A stretch of DNA of 64,000 nt from Azospirillum sp. (GTDB lineage Bacteria > Pseudomonadota > Alphaproteobacteria > Azospirillales > Azospirillaceae): the NCBI GenBank assembly GCA_016124535.1, contig WGNK01000027.1:1-64000 (forward strand), given 5' to 3'. Below, one piece after another: positions 45,231-56,696 of the stretch. A program made the translations under genes and the position numbers. Within the stretch, counting starts at the first letter, position 1, and every line of letters begins with the position of its first letter. The notes below the pieces were generated by a model, which searched no databases, was not told the origin of the DNA, and saw nothing but the letters and a program-made list of their open reading frames with translations.

Positions 45231-46691
45231 ATGAGACGCCTGCTTAGAAAATCTGCCTGGTTCTTCCTGTCGACCATGGCGAGTACGGTGATTACCATTG
45301 CCGTGCTGCCGATTGCGACCCGCCGTCTGGGCCCCGACGACTACGGCAGTTTCATCCTGGCCACCACCATCGGCAGCCTGATTCTGGGAATCGCCTCCAC
45401 CGCCACCGGTTATAGCCTGGCCACCCACCTGGCGACCCTCGGCGGCGTCGAGCGCCGCCGGCTGGTTTCTTCGGCGGCGGCGGCGGTCACCCTGGCAACC
45501 GGCCTCCTAGGCGTCGTCCTGGTTCCGGCGGCATTCCTGGGGCTGCCGCATCTGGTTGCGGTGGACTCCGCGGATCTGGCCGGATTCCTGCTGGTGATGA
45601 CCGGCACGGTATTGGGGGCACCCTGGGTGGTTGCCGCCGAGGTGCTGACCATCGATGGCCGGGCGGCCGCGTTTTCCGCGGCCATGATCCTGCAGGCGGT
45701 GGTCAACGCCGCGGTCCTGCTGGTCTGTCTGCTCGGTCTGGAACTCGGGCGGGCGGCGCTGTTCATCGGGCAATTTTCCGGATCGGTGGCGATTCTGGCC
45801 GCCACCTTGGCCACCCTCGGCCGCGACCTGTCGGCGCGGCCGTCGCGGGCCTGGCTGGGTCAGATGGCGCACGCCGCCCCGGCTCTGGCCGGAGCCAACC
45901 TGGCCGAGTCGGCGCTGACCTTCTTCGAGCGGTATTATCTGGCCCATATCGCCGGCATCGGCGCGCTGGGCCTCTATGGCCATGCCCAGCAATACCGGGC
46001 CTATGCCATGTCGCTGGTCAATGCCGTGTCGCGGGCGATGTGGCCGATCAATCTGGCCGAGGCGCGCCAGGAGCCGGTGCGCTTTGAACAGACCGCCCGG
46101 TCCTGGGCGCTGGTTCAGATCGGGATCACCGCGATCGGGCTGACCATGGCGTTGACCGGCCGGGAAATCATCGGCGCCCTGACCAACGGCAAGTTTGCCG
46201 ATGCCCATGTCGCCGCGGTTCTGCTGATTATCGGCCTGTTGCTCCAGAGTTGCGGCAAGGCGGACATGGCCTGGTTGATCGCGCGCGGCCACGGCCGGGC
46301 CTTCGCCCATTTGATGACCGTGGCCACCCTGTCTAGCCTGGTGGCGCTGGTCGGGCTGGTCGCCTGGCTGGGGATGGTCGGCGCCGCGCTCGCCGGTCTG
46401 GTGCGCTATGCCTGCCTGCGGATTACTGTCCATGTTGTGGCGATCGGCAAGGCCCCGATCCCGTTTCTCGATCACTGGGCGCTGGCCGGGATTGGCCTGA
46501 CCGGCGGGGCCTTGGCGACCGTGCTGCTGTGGTCGCCGGCGCTGCCGTGGCGGCTGGGCGGTCTGGTGGCGCTGCTGCTCGGCCTGGCCTGGCTGGCCAG
46601 GGGGCGTTTTCTCGCCATGCTCGGTCAAACCGAACCCGGCCCAGGAGACTCGGTTCTGTCCCCGATCAAGCCGGCGGTACCGGCCGCCTGA
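45231..46691 (+). CDS. Wzx-like polysaccharide flippase
   Basis: A 486-residue membrane protein with about 12-14 hydrophobic helices, of the PST/MATE-like oligosaccharide exporter family. The first helix begins WFFLSTMASTVITIAVLPIA, and RRLGPDDYGSFILATTIGSL after it is typical of Wzx and related exporters. It would move a lipid-linked oligosaccharide across the inner membrane. ATG at 45231 is preferred to an upstream TTG. It follows the FkbM gene and ends 35 bases from the convergent glycosyltransferase gene. Confidence 0.88.
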   Translation: MRRLLRKSAWFFLSTMASTVITIAVLPIATRRLGPDDYGSFILATTIGSLILGIASTATGYSLATHLATLGGVERRRLVSSAAAAVTLATGLLGVVLVPAAFLGLPHLVAVDSADLAGFLLVMTGTVLGAPWVVAAEVLTIDGRAAAFSAAMILQAVVNAAVLLVCLLGLELGRAALFIGQFSGSVAILAATLATLGRDLSARPSRAWLGQMAHAAPALAGANLAESALTFFERYYLAHIAGIGALGLYGHAQQYRAYAMSLVNAVSRAMWPINLAEARQEPVRFEQTARSWALVQIGITAIGLTMALTGREIIGALTNGKFADAHVAAVLLIIGLLLQSCGKADMAWLIARGHGRAFAHLMTVATLSSLVALVGLVAWLGMVGAALAGLVRYACLRITVHVVAIGKAPIPFLDHWALAGIGLTGGALATVLLWSPALPWRLGGLVALLLGLAWLARGRFLAMLGQTEPGPGDSVLSPIKPAVPAA

Positions 46692-46726
46692 CCGAGCCGT
46701 CGGGCCTCCGGCCGGTCGGCGCGCGC

Positions 46727-47992
46727 TCAGCGTCCGGGCGCCTCGATGGCCGCGACAATCCGATCGACCACCGACCCGGCCAGGAACGAGTCGCGAAAGC
46801 TGCGGTAGCCGCCCTCGCCGATCTGCCGGCGCAATGCCGGGTTGGCCAGCGCCTCGGTGATCAGCTCCGCGATCGCCGCCGGGCTGTCACCGAGCAGCGC
46901 ATTCTCGCCGTGGCGAATTTCCGGCATCGCCAAGGCCGCGTCACGGTGGGCGATGACGCAGCAGCCGAGCGACCAGGCGTGCAGATAGCGGGTGTGGCCG
47001 ACGTTGAAGCGGCTGCCATTGTTCAGGCAGAGAAAGATCGGCGAGGAGAGCAACTCGCCGTCGATGTCGTCGACGAAGCCGCGCAGCCTGATTTCCGGTG
47101 CCGCCAGCCAGGGACGAATCGCCGGGTGCGGCTCGCCGCCGCCCAGGACATGCAGCTCGAAGCCGCCCGCCGGCAGACGCCGACGCAGCTCCGGTACCAG
47201 GTCGCGGCCGAGAATTTCCAGCCCGAAGGTGTTGGCGGTCGCGCTGACCCGTCCGACATTCGCGACAATTACCGCCGGCGCCAGCCGTTCGCCGGACTGC
47301 GCCCGCCGCGGTCGCCAGCTGTCGCCGAACCGGTCGATCCACAGATTTTGCACGTAGAAGGCGTTGGGATGCCCATGGTCGCGGTAGTAATCGGCATCAT
47401 TGGCCGCGACATCGGCCAAAATCTCGTAGCGGCGCATGATTTCGAGATGCCGCGCCTGCATCCGCCACCAGTAGATCAGGCTGGCCAGATAGCGCGGCCA
47501 GCGCCGGCCGATGCGAAACTCGAAATCGGCCCGCGCTTTCATGGCCTTGGGTTCGGGGTTGCCGTAATAGGCGAACTTGCGCCCCGGATAGTCGCTGAAG
47601 AGGTTGGTCGCCCATTCGCTCCACGGAATGAACAGCAGATCCGGTGCGAAGGCTTCGGCCACCCGGTTGGCTTCGGCGCGATGGCTGATCTCGGGAAAGA
47701 AATCGACCGCCCGCCCCTTGAGCAATTGCGTCCGCAGCGGCGCTGCCGGCGTCGCCGGCAGATGCAGCGGCTCAAGAAAATCGACGCCAAGCTCCCGCAG
47801 GGCCGCGATGCCGGCCTGCTCGTGATCGCTTGCCGCCGCCGGGGCGCCGCGGCCGAGCTTGAGGAAGCCGATCCGGAGGCGGTCGCGACCAGCCATTTCC
47901 CGCATCAGCTCGAACATGATCACGTTTGCCGCCTCGACATGGCCGGGATGGGGCCACAGCGGGCTGATCACGAGAATTCGGGTGAGAGACAT
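46727..47992 (-). CDS. Glycosyltransferase (GT-B, CgeB-like)
   Basis: A 421-residue protein. The N-terminal half has RILVISPLWPHPGHVEAANV, the C-terminal half GLEILGRDLVPELRRRLPAG, GFVDDIDGELLSSPIFLCLN and FNVGHTRYLHAWSLGCCVI (split here). This is the GT-B layout with a UDP-sugar site at the last segment. It is probably a sugar transferase of the surface-glycan locus, though separated from the NeuB run and convergent to the flippase. Donor and acceptor unknown. Confidence 0.8.
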   Translation of the reverse strand: MSLTRILVISPLWPHPGHVEAANVIMFELMREMAGRDRLRIGFLKLGRGAPAAASDHEQAGIAALRELGVDFLEPLHLPATPAAPLRTQLLKGRAVDFFPEISHRAEANRVAEAFAPDLLFIPWSEWATNLFSDYPGRKFAYYGNPEPKAMKARADFEFRIGRRWPRYLASLIYWWRMQARHLEIMRRYEILADVAANDADYYRDHGHPNAFYVQNLWIDRFGDSWRPRRAQSGERLAPAVIVANVGRVSATANTFGLEILGRDLVPELRRRLPAGGFELHVLGGGEPHPAIRPWLAAPEIRLRGFVDDIDGELLSSPIFLCLNNGSRFNVGHTRYLHAWSLGCCVIAHRDAALAMPEIRHGENALLGDSPAAIAELITEALANPALRRQIGEGGYRSFRDSFLAGSVVDRIVAAIEAPGR

Positions 47993-48197
47993 CAAAGCCA
48001 ACAAATCTGGGAGCCGGTCCGCGCAATCCGGCGGCCCTGGGCCGGGGGGCACCGACCGAACGGTTGGGACGGGACGGCGGACCGCGAGCGCCGGGTGCGG
48101 AGATCGCGAACCCGGCGACCCTACGAAAGACGCGCGCTGGAGCCGCTGTCAAGGGCGCTGTCAAGGGGAGCGACGATCGCGGTCCGGCAGGGGAATC

Positions 48198-51065
<2,868 letters not shown>

Positions 51066-51227
51066 CGTTTATCCCCTCGGGCAGGATGGGTGGTCGGTTA
51101 GATTTCTACTCTAAGGAACTGCGCCGTCCCTGTCTTCCATTGGTTGGGTCTTCCTCTGCTTGGGTCTTCCTGGTCTTGCGTCTCGGACCGGTCGGTGGTC
51201 GCCGGGAAAAACCGACGCCTCGAAACC

Positions 51228-52133
51228 TTATCGGCTGTGCCCGGTCGGGCGGGCGGGGATCGTCATCGCGGCGACGCCGGTCAGCACGCAGGCGAGCCCG
51301 ACCCAGGCGGTCGGGGTCAGGGTCTCGCCGAGAGCCAGGACGCCGATCGCGACCCCGATCGGGACGCGGAGGTAGGCTTGAGCGGTGGTTCCGACCGAAC
51401 CCAGGGTCTGGACCAGCCGAAAATAGATCACCAGGGCAAGCGCGGTCGAAAATGCCGCCAGACCGAGCAAGGCGAGGATCGAGTCCGCCGACGGCCTCAG
51501 GGTCCAAGGCCGGTCGACCACCAGGCTGATCGGAACCAGAATCGCCGCACCGCACAGCAGCGATCCCGCCGCGGGCAGGATCGGGTCCAGAGTCTTGAAC
51601 TGGCGCCCGAAGATTGCGGCGCCGGCGTAGCATATGGTTGCCGCGACGATGGCAAGCTGCGCCCACAACTGGTGCCCCAGGCCGGCAAGGGCCTGGAACC
51701 CGATAATCAGGCAGGTCCCGGCGATGCCGGCCAGGACCCCGGCCAGCTTGCGCAAGGTGACGGTTTCATGCCGCGTGACCAAAGCGGTGAGCAGAAAGGC
51801 GAAGATCGGGGACGTCGAATTCAGGATCGCCGTCAGTCCGGCGTCGGTCGTGGTTTCGGCCCAGGCGATCAGGGTGAACGGGATCACGCTGTTGAGGGCG
51901 GCCTGGCCCAGGAACCGGCGCCACGTCGCCCCGTCCCGCGGCAGCGTCAAGCCGCGTGAGTGCAGCACGATCATGAGGAGGCTGCCGGCAATCAAGGTGC
52001 GGGCGGCGATCAGCAGTATCGGGGGGATGGTCGCGACGCCAATCTTGATCAAGCTGTAGGACGCCCCCCACAGGGTCGCCAGCAGCAGGAGCAGCAGCAG
52101 GTCGATCACGGTGTTCGGTCTTGCCGGGGGCAT
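51228..52133 (-). CDS. EamA/DMT-family transporter
   Basis: A 301-residue inner-membrane protein with ten hydrophobic helices in two repeats (EamA type). It begins MPPARPNTVIDLLLLLLLAT and has LWGASYSLIKIGV, typical of drug/metabolite exporters. Substrate unknown. It diverges from an ArsR regulator across a 126-base region that contains a perfect palindrome, so it is probably controlled by it. ATG at 52133 is chosen; the longer upstream frame is not coding. Confidence 0.9.
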   Translation of the reverse strand: MPPARPNTVIDLLLLLLLATLWGASYSLIKIGVATIPPILLIAARTLIAGSLLMIVLHSRGLTLPRDGATWRRFLGQAALNSVIPFTLIAWAETTTDAGLTAILNSTSPIFAFLLTALVTRHETVTLRKLAGVLAGIAGTCLIIGFQALAGLGHQLWAQLAIVAATICYAGAAIFGRQFKTLDPILPAAGSLLCGAAILVPISLVVDRPWTLRPSADSILALLGLAAFSTALALVIYFRLVQTLGSVGTTAQAYLRVPIGVAIGVLALGETLTPTAWVGLACVLTGVAAMTIPARPTGHSR

Positions 52134-52198
52134 CGGGTCCGCACCTCTCCTGACAGTCGGGAAAATCTGCCGCCTGGGTAGCGCGAACGAGACCGGGG

Positions 52199-52222
52199 AT
52201 GTTTCGGCCGCGGCCGAAACAT
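52199..52222. promoter_or_regulatory. Perfect 24-bp palindrome, candidate ArsR operator
   Basis: Half-site ATGTTTCGGCCG and its exact reverse complement meet without spacer, giving 24 bp of perfect dyad symmetry. It lies between the divergent DMT transporter (start 52133) and ArsR (start 52260) genes, 37 bases before the latter. ArsR regulators bind such imperfect or perfect dyads near their own promoter, so one site may repress both genes. This is an inference from position and symmetry. Confidence 0.75.
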
Positions 52223-52259
52223 TGGTGGCCGGCGCGCGCATTCGGGGTAGTCTTCGCCG

Positions 52260-52991
52260 ATGACGGCCATTGCCTCCGCTAACGCCGTCGCCGAGATTGC
52301 CGCTCTGATCGGCGACCCGGCGCGCGCCAATATCCTGTCGGCACTGATGACTGGCCGTGCGTTGGCCGCCGGGGAATTGGCCTGCGCCGCCGGGGTCAGT
52401 CCGCAGACCACCAGCGGCCACCTCGCCAAATTGACCGAAGCCCGATTGCTGAGCGTCGAACAGCAGGGGCGCCATCGCTATTACCGCCTGGCCTCGCCCG
52501 ATATCGCCCGCGCGGTGGAGGCTTTGATGACGGTCGCGGCGGCCGGCGTACCGCGCCACCGCCCGGCCGGGCCGAAGGACGAGGCGTTGCGGACCGCCCG
52601 GAGTTGCTACGACCACATCGCTGGCCGCCTCGGCGTCGCTCTTGCGGCGTCGCTGTGCCGGAACGGCCGGATTCTGCTGGCCGATGGCGCCGGGGCGATC
52701 ACCGAGGACGGCTGGCGGTTTTTCGCCGCGTTCGGCATTGATCCTGGTGCGGACCCCCGGTCCAGGCGCCCGCTTTGCCGGCCCTGTCTCGACTGGAGCG
52801 AACGCCGTCCCCACCTCGCCGGCCGGCTTGGCCTGGCTCTGCTGAGCCGCTCCCTCGAACTCGGCTGGGTCGTGCCGGTATCCGACAGCCGGGCGCTGCG
52901 GATTACCGGCGCCGGGCACCGCGGCTTCGTCGGCCGGTTTGGGCTTTCGCCCGATTGGCCGCAGGGCCGCGAGGGTGCGCAAGAATTCTGA
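52260..52991 (+). CDS. ArsR-family transcriptional regulator with C-terminal domain
   Basis: A 243-residue protein. The winged helix at about 8-90 has GDPARANILSALMTGRALAAGELA and SPQTTSGHLAKLTEARLLSV (split here), typical of ArsR. The extra C-terminal 140 residues include CRPCLDWSERRPHLAGRLG, found in a subfamily of ArsR-like proteins. The cysteines there could sense metal or thiol-reactive compounds. Divergent from a DMT transporter with the palindrome between them. Inducer unknown. Confidence 0.9.
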   Translation: MTAIASANAVAEIAALIGDPARANILSALMTGRALAAGELACAAGVSPQTTSGHLAKLTEARLLSVEQQGRHRYYRLASPDIARAVEALMTVAAAGVPRHRPAGPKDEALRTARSCYDHIAGRLGVALAASLCRNGRILLADGAGAITEDGWRFFAAFGIDPGADPRSRRPLCRPCLDWSERRPHLAGRLGLALLSRSLELGWVVPVSDSRALRITGAGHRGFVGRFGLSPDWPQGREGAQEF

Positions 52992-53069
52992 CGCCGGCAT
53001 TGGCAGAACCGGCTGGGCGCGCGTAGGATGGCGCCGGCAGTCGTTCTCCCGTTCTTCAGGAAACCGTCC

Positions 53070-53585
53070 ATGAAGCTGAAGGATCACATCCGCGGCATTC
53101 CCGATTTCCCAAAGCCCGGCATCCTGTTTTACGACATCTCGCCGATGCTCGCCCATGCCGGGGCGTGGCGGGAAGCGATGCGACAGCTTGCCGAGTTGGT
53201 TGGCGCCCACAAGCCCGACCTGCTGGCCGGGATCGAGTCCCGCGGCTTCCTGGTTGCTGCGCCGCTGGCCCTGCAGCTCGGCTGTGGTTTCCTGATGATC
53301 CGCAAGCACGGCAAGCTGCCCGGCGACAAGGTCGCCCACAGCTACGATCTGGAATACGGCACCGACACCATCGAGATTCAGGCCGACGCGATCCAGCCCG
53401 GCCAGCGCGTGGTCGTGCTTGACGATCTGCTGGCGACCGGCGGCACCGTGTCGGCGGCGATCAAATTGCTGCGCCAAGTCGGCGCCGATGTTCGCGGTGC
53501 GGCGTTCCTGATCGAACTCGCCTTCCTCAATGGACGGGAGCGGCTCGATGTTCCCGCCGACTCGCTGCTCAGCTTCGACGCCTGA
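53070..53585 (+). CDS. apt: Adenine phosphoribosyltransferase
   Basis: A 171-residue enzyme making AMP from adenine and PRPP. The PRPP-binding motif [13 protein letters not shown] is at residues 114-126. [18 protein letters not shown] at 10-27 and [14 protein letters not shown] are typical of Apt. ATG at 53070 gives the usual [14 protein letters not shown] start. It lies 25 bases before psuG, so the two nucleoside-salvage genes are probably one operon. Confidence 0.97.
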   Translation: MKLKDHIRGIPDFPKPGILFYDISPMLAHAGAWREAMRQLAELVGAHKPDLLAGIESRGFLVAAPLALQLGCGFLMIRKHGKLPGDKVAHSYDLEYGTDTIEIQADAIQPGQRVVVLDDLLATGGTVSAAIKLLRQVGADVRGAAFLIELAFLNGRERLDVPADSLLSFDA

Positions 53586-53610
53586 TCCCGCCCGGGGCAA
53601 CGGAACTTCA

Positions 53611-54570
53611 ATGCACGATCTTTTGGCGATTCGGCCCGAAGTGGCCGAAGCCCTGACGCGGCGACGGCCGGTGGTCGCACTGGAATCGACGCTGATCGCC
53701 CACGGTCTGCCGGCGCCGCGCAACCTCGAGGTTGCCCGCCTGGTCGAGGCCGCGGTGCGCGAGGGCGGCGCGGTGCCGGCGACCATCGCCGTGGTCGATG
53801 GCCGGATACGCATCGGTCTCGACGACGACGATCTGGAGCGTTTGGCGCTTGGGCCGGCGGTGCCCAAGCTGTCTCGACGCGACCTCGCGATCGCCCTGGC
53901 CGCCGGCGGCAGCGGGGCGACAACGGTTGCGGCGACCATGAAGGCGGCGGCGCTGGCCGGGATCGAGGTGTTCGCGACCGGCGGCATCGGCGGAGTCCAC
54001 CGCGGCGCCAGCAACGGCTTCGACGTCTCGGCCGATATCGAAGCGCTGGCACGCATCCCGGTCGCCGTGGTCTCCGCCGGGGCCAAGGCGATCCTCGATC
54101 TGCCGCGGACCCTGGAACTGCTGGAAAGCCGCGGCGTGCCGGTCATCGGCTTCGGCACTGATCACTTCCCGGCGTTCTATACCCGCTCCAGCGGCCTGAG
54201 CGTCGCCCATCGCCTCGACGAACCCGCGGCGGTCGCAAGGGTATTCCAGCTGCATGCCCGGCTGGGCGGCGGCGGCGTGCTGGTTGTCAATCCAATTCCG
54301 GAGGCGGCTGCCCTCGATCCGGGGGTGGTCGAAGCGGCGATCATCCAGGCCACCGCCGAGGCCGCGGCGGCCGGTGTTGCCGGCCCGGCGCTGACCCCCT
54401 ATCTGCTGCGCCGGCTCGACGAGCTGACCGCCGGGGCCAGCCTCGATGCCAACCAGGCCCTGGTGGTCAACAATGCCACCCTGGCATCGGCGATCGCGCT
54501 CGCGCTTGCCAACCCGGCCGGGGACAAGGCGCCGCTCCGGCGCCTCTGGTCCGGTCGCCCCGGCCGTTGA
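53611..54570 (+). CDS. psuG: Pseudouridine-5'-phosphate glycosidase
   Basis: A 319-residue enzyme of the PsuG/IndA family splitting pseudouridine 5'-phosphate to uracil and ribose 5-phosphate. Signatures are ALESTLIAHGLPAPRNLEVA, VPKLSRRDLAIALA, GATTVAATMKAAALAGIEVF (split), FATGGIGGVHRGA and TDHFPAFYTRSSG. ATG at 53611 gives MHDLLAIRPEVAEAL. No PsuK kinase gene adjacent, so the substrate would come from another kinase. Co-oriented with apt. Confidence 0.95.
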   Translation: MHDLLAIRPEVAEALTRRRPVVALESTLIAHGLPAPRNLEVARLVEAAVREGGAVPATIAVVDGRIRIGLDDDDLERLALGPAVPKLSRRDLAIALAAGGSGATTVAATMKAAALAGIEVFATGGIGGVHRGASNGFDVSADIEALARIPVAVVSAGAKAILDLPRTLELLESRGVPVIGFGTDHFPAFYTRSSGLSVAHRLDEPAAVARVFQLHARLGGGGVLVVNPIPEAAALDPGVVEAAIIQATAEAAAAGVAGPALTPYLLRRLDELTAGASLDANQALVVNNATLASAIALALANPAGDKAPLRRLWSGRPGR

Positions 54571-54583
54571 GCCGACGAGGCGC

Positions 54584-55096
54584 TCAGGGGCACCGGCCCC
54601 GATCGTTGAATTCCTCACAGCGCACTGTGCCGCTGGACGCTTCGCCGCCGGACGCTTCGCCGCGGAGGGTTTCGGGGCCGGCGCGGCGCAGGAAGATCGG
54701 CGTCAGGCCGCCGCCGGCATTGAGAATGGCGGCGCCGCGGCGGGCAAAGCCGAGCCCGGCGAGCAGCCCGGCCAGGGCGCCGAGCGCAGCCGCCAGGTCG
54801 CCGCCGAACGCCCGGTCGCCGGCAATCGCGCCGAGGATCAGGCTGGCCAGCGGGATCAGGTAGGCCGCGAAGGAGGCGCGCAGCAGTTCGCCCTGGGCGA
54901 TGCCGACCACGACATGTTCGCCGACCGCCGCGTCGAAATCATTGGCGATTGCGACCCGCGACAGCGCGGGGCGGGACCGGCGCAAGGCACCGCAGCCGCC
55001 GCCCGCGGCACAAGCACTGCAGGCGGCCGCGGGGTCGGCTTCCAGCCAGACCCAGGGCCCGTCGACCGCGATGACGCGGGCGACGGTTTCGGCCAT
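54584..55096 (-). CDS. RseC/MucC-family membrane protein
   Basis: A 170-residue protein with an N-terminal soluble part with cysteines (ACSACAAGGGCG), two membrane helices (LIPLASLILGAIAGD and LGALAGLLAGLGFA), and a low-complexity C-terminus (RGEASGGEASSGTV). This is the RseC/MucC type, which acts in reducing SoxR or in redox regulation of sigma-E, often near rnf genes. ATG at 55096 gives MAETVARVIAV, the typical start; GTG at 55126 is an alternative. It follows apbE by 36 bases on the same strand. Confidence 0.88.
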   Translation of the reverse strand: MAETVARVIAVDGPWVWLEADPAAACSACAAGGGCGALRRSRPALSRVAIANDFDAAVGEHVVVGIAQGELLRASFAAYLIPLASLILGAIAGDRAFGGDLAAALGALAGLLAGLGFARRGAAILNAGGGLTPIFLRRAGPETLRGEASGGEASSGTVRCEEFNDRGRCP

Positions 55097-55132
55097 GGCG
55101 GGGCCGTCGTCTGCCAGGCTTGCCACCGGGGA

Positions 55133-56131
55133 TCAACCGGACAGCGTCGTGATGTCGCCGGTCGGTGCGACGAACAGCGCGGTGACGTTGCCGGCGGCGT
55201 CGAGGATGGCCTGCCGGCGCGCCACCGGGGCGACCGCCAGTGCCGTCGACAGCGCGTCGGCACGCGCCGCCGAGCCGGCGACCACGGTGACGCTCGCCCT
55301 GGCCGGCGCAGTGTGGCCGGATGCGGGATCGATCAGATGGGTGAAGCGGCCGTCGGCATCGAACCAGGTGCCATAACCGCCGGAGGTCGCGACTGCCTTG
55401 TCGACCACCTCGAGCACCTTGACGGTGCGTTCGGGATTTCGCGGGTCGGCGATGCCGATCCGCCAGGCCGAACCGTCGGGATGGCTGGACAAAGCGAGCG
55501 GTTCGCCCATATCGACCAGCATCCGTTCGAATTCGTGGGCGCGCAGCACCGCCGCGACCCGGTCGCTGATGTAGCCCTGGGCGATGCCGTTGAGGGTCAG
55601 TCCGGCACCGGGGCGGGTCAGGCGGATTCGCCGCGCCGCGGCGTCGATCTCGATGGCGCGCCAATCGACCCGTGCCTTTGCCGCGGCGAGATCCGCCGGA
55701 GCGGGGCCTGCGGGGTCCGGGGCGGCCGCGGTGAAGTGGCTGAAGTAAAGCTGCCACAGCGGCTGCACCGTGGGGTCGAAGGCGCCGCCGGAGAGTTCGG
55801 CCACCCATCTGGCGTGGGTGACCAGTTCGATCAGCTCCACCGGTGCCCCGTCGAGCTGGCCCTGGCGGTTGAGCGTCGAGAGCGCCGAGTCGGGCTGGTA
55901 CAGGCTGAACACACGCTCCAGCTTGGCCAGTTCGGTGACCCCGGCGGCGATCGCCGCGCGGGCCACCGACTCCTCGGTGTGGTAGAGGGCGATGCGGGTG
56001 GTGGCGCCCAGTGCGGTGCCCTTCCAGCGGACCAATCGCGCCTCGGCGCGAGCACCCGACAGGACCAGCGGCAGCCCGGCCGCCGCCGCAGCCAGGGTGA
56101 TCACGCGACGGCGCGAGAACGTGATGCTCAT
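55133..56131 (-). CDS. apbE: FAD:protein FMN transferase (ApbE)
   Basis: A 332-residue exported flavin transferase that attaches FMN covalently to threonines in Rnf/Nqr subunits. A twin-arginine-like signal SRRRVITLAAAAAGLPLVL begins near residue 6. FDPTVQPLW, GIAQGYISDRVA, VDMGEPLAL and THLIDPASGHT are the conserved segments. ATG at 56131 gives the signal peptide. It is grouped with the RseC-like gene, a pairing often linked to the rnf electron-transfer system, but no rnf genes are in the window. Confidence 0.95.
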   Translation of the reverse strand: MSITFSRRRVITLAAAAAGLPLVLSGARAEARLVRWKGTALGATTRIALYHTEESVARAAIAAGVTELAKLERVFSLYQPDSALSTLNRQGQLDGAPVELIELVTHARWVAELSGGAFDPTVQPLWQLYFSHFTAAAPDPAGPAPADLAAAKARVDWRAIEIDAAARRIRLTRPGAGLTLNGIAQGYISDRVAAVLRAHEFERMLVDMGEPLALSSHPDGSAWRIGIADPRNPERTVKVLEVVDKAVATSGGYGTWFDADGRFTHLIDPASGHTAPARASVTVVAGSAARADALSTALAVAPVARRQAILDAAGNVTALFVAPTGDITTLSG

Positions 56132-56696
56132 GAGGAACGGCTCCCCGGTTCGAGATGGCATGGCCAGGACGCACCAGGGACGACCATGATCGACGGTCGC
56201 ACCGAGCGCAACTGGTGCTTCGCACATTTTATGCCAAGCCGATGGCTGCTTGTGCCCAGCCGATGGCTGCGCCGTCCGGGATCGGCCGGCGGGCCTGCCA
56301 CGGGGGCCGATGCGGCGGGTTGCCGCAGTTTGCTTGGCATAGGGATTGCGACGACTCCCGGTAAACCCGATTGGCGGATTGGTTGAGACCCGCAGAGTCG
56401 TTGGAGTCGAACCAAAGTGCGCAAAGGATGTTGCCTAAGACTTAGGCCGTAAGGGTGACTACCGAGGCGCCACTTTTCGGCGGTGGCGAAAAGTTCGGGA
56501 TCCGGCGGTCGCTGACTGGGTTTAGGGCATTACTACCGTGGTGGAATTGATTTGAATGCAAAGAATCGTGGTGGACAATCCCTGACCGAATATCCGGTCA
56601 GGATGGCGGTGGTCGATCTCGGCGTTGGTTTCGAATGCACCGGTGCAGTCATCGGCGGTTTGGACTGGCGTTGCACAGAGAGACGGGGGACGAAAC
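56132..56696. other. Long leader region upstream of nifA
   Basis: About 565 bases between apbE (minus) and nifA (plus). It holds two copies of a roughly 18-bp sequence (starting at 56232 and 56253), two 9-bp direct repeats CGTGGTGGA (56537-56545 and 56567-56575, 30 bp apart), and the hairpin 56581-56602. It is likely to contain the nifA promoter. No certain sigma-54 element or NifA upstream site was found. Confidence 0.55.
56581..56602. promoter_or_regulatory. Palindromic hairpin in the nifA leader
   Basis: CCTGACCG and CGGTCAGG are perfect inverted arms around AATATC. It lies about 95 bases upstream of the nifA start codon at 56697. It could be an operator for a dimeric regulator or an RNA stem-loop affecting nifA translation. 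No regulator can be named. Confidence 0.5.

Noticed and set aside
51228-54158. A 976-codon minus-strand frame covering three plus-strand genes
   Set aside because: Only its C-terminal 301 codons read as a protein (DMT transporter); the rest is the antisense of arsR, apt and psuG in GC-rich DNA.
56547-56561. An FNR/FixK-like TTGAT half site in the nifA leader
   Set aside because: Only one half matches; the second half does not read ATCAA at the right distance.
56660-56676. A sigma-54-like TGGACTGGCGTTGCA element before nifA
   Set aside because: GG to GC spacing is 9 rather than the required 10, and the central bases do not fit; not counted as a promoter.
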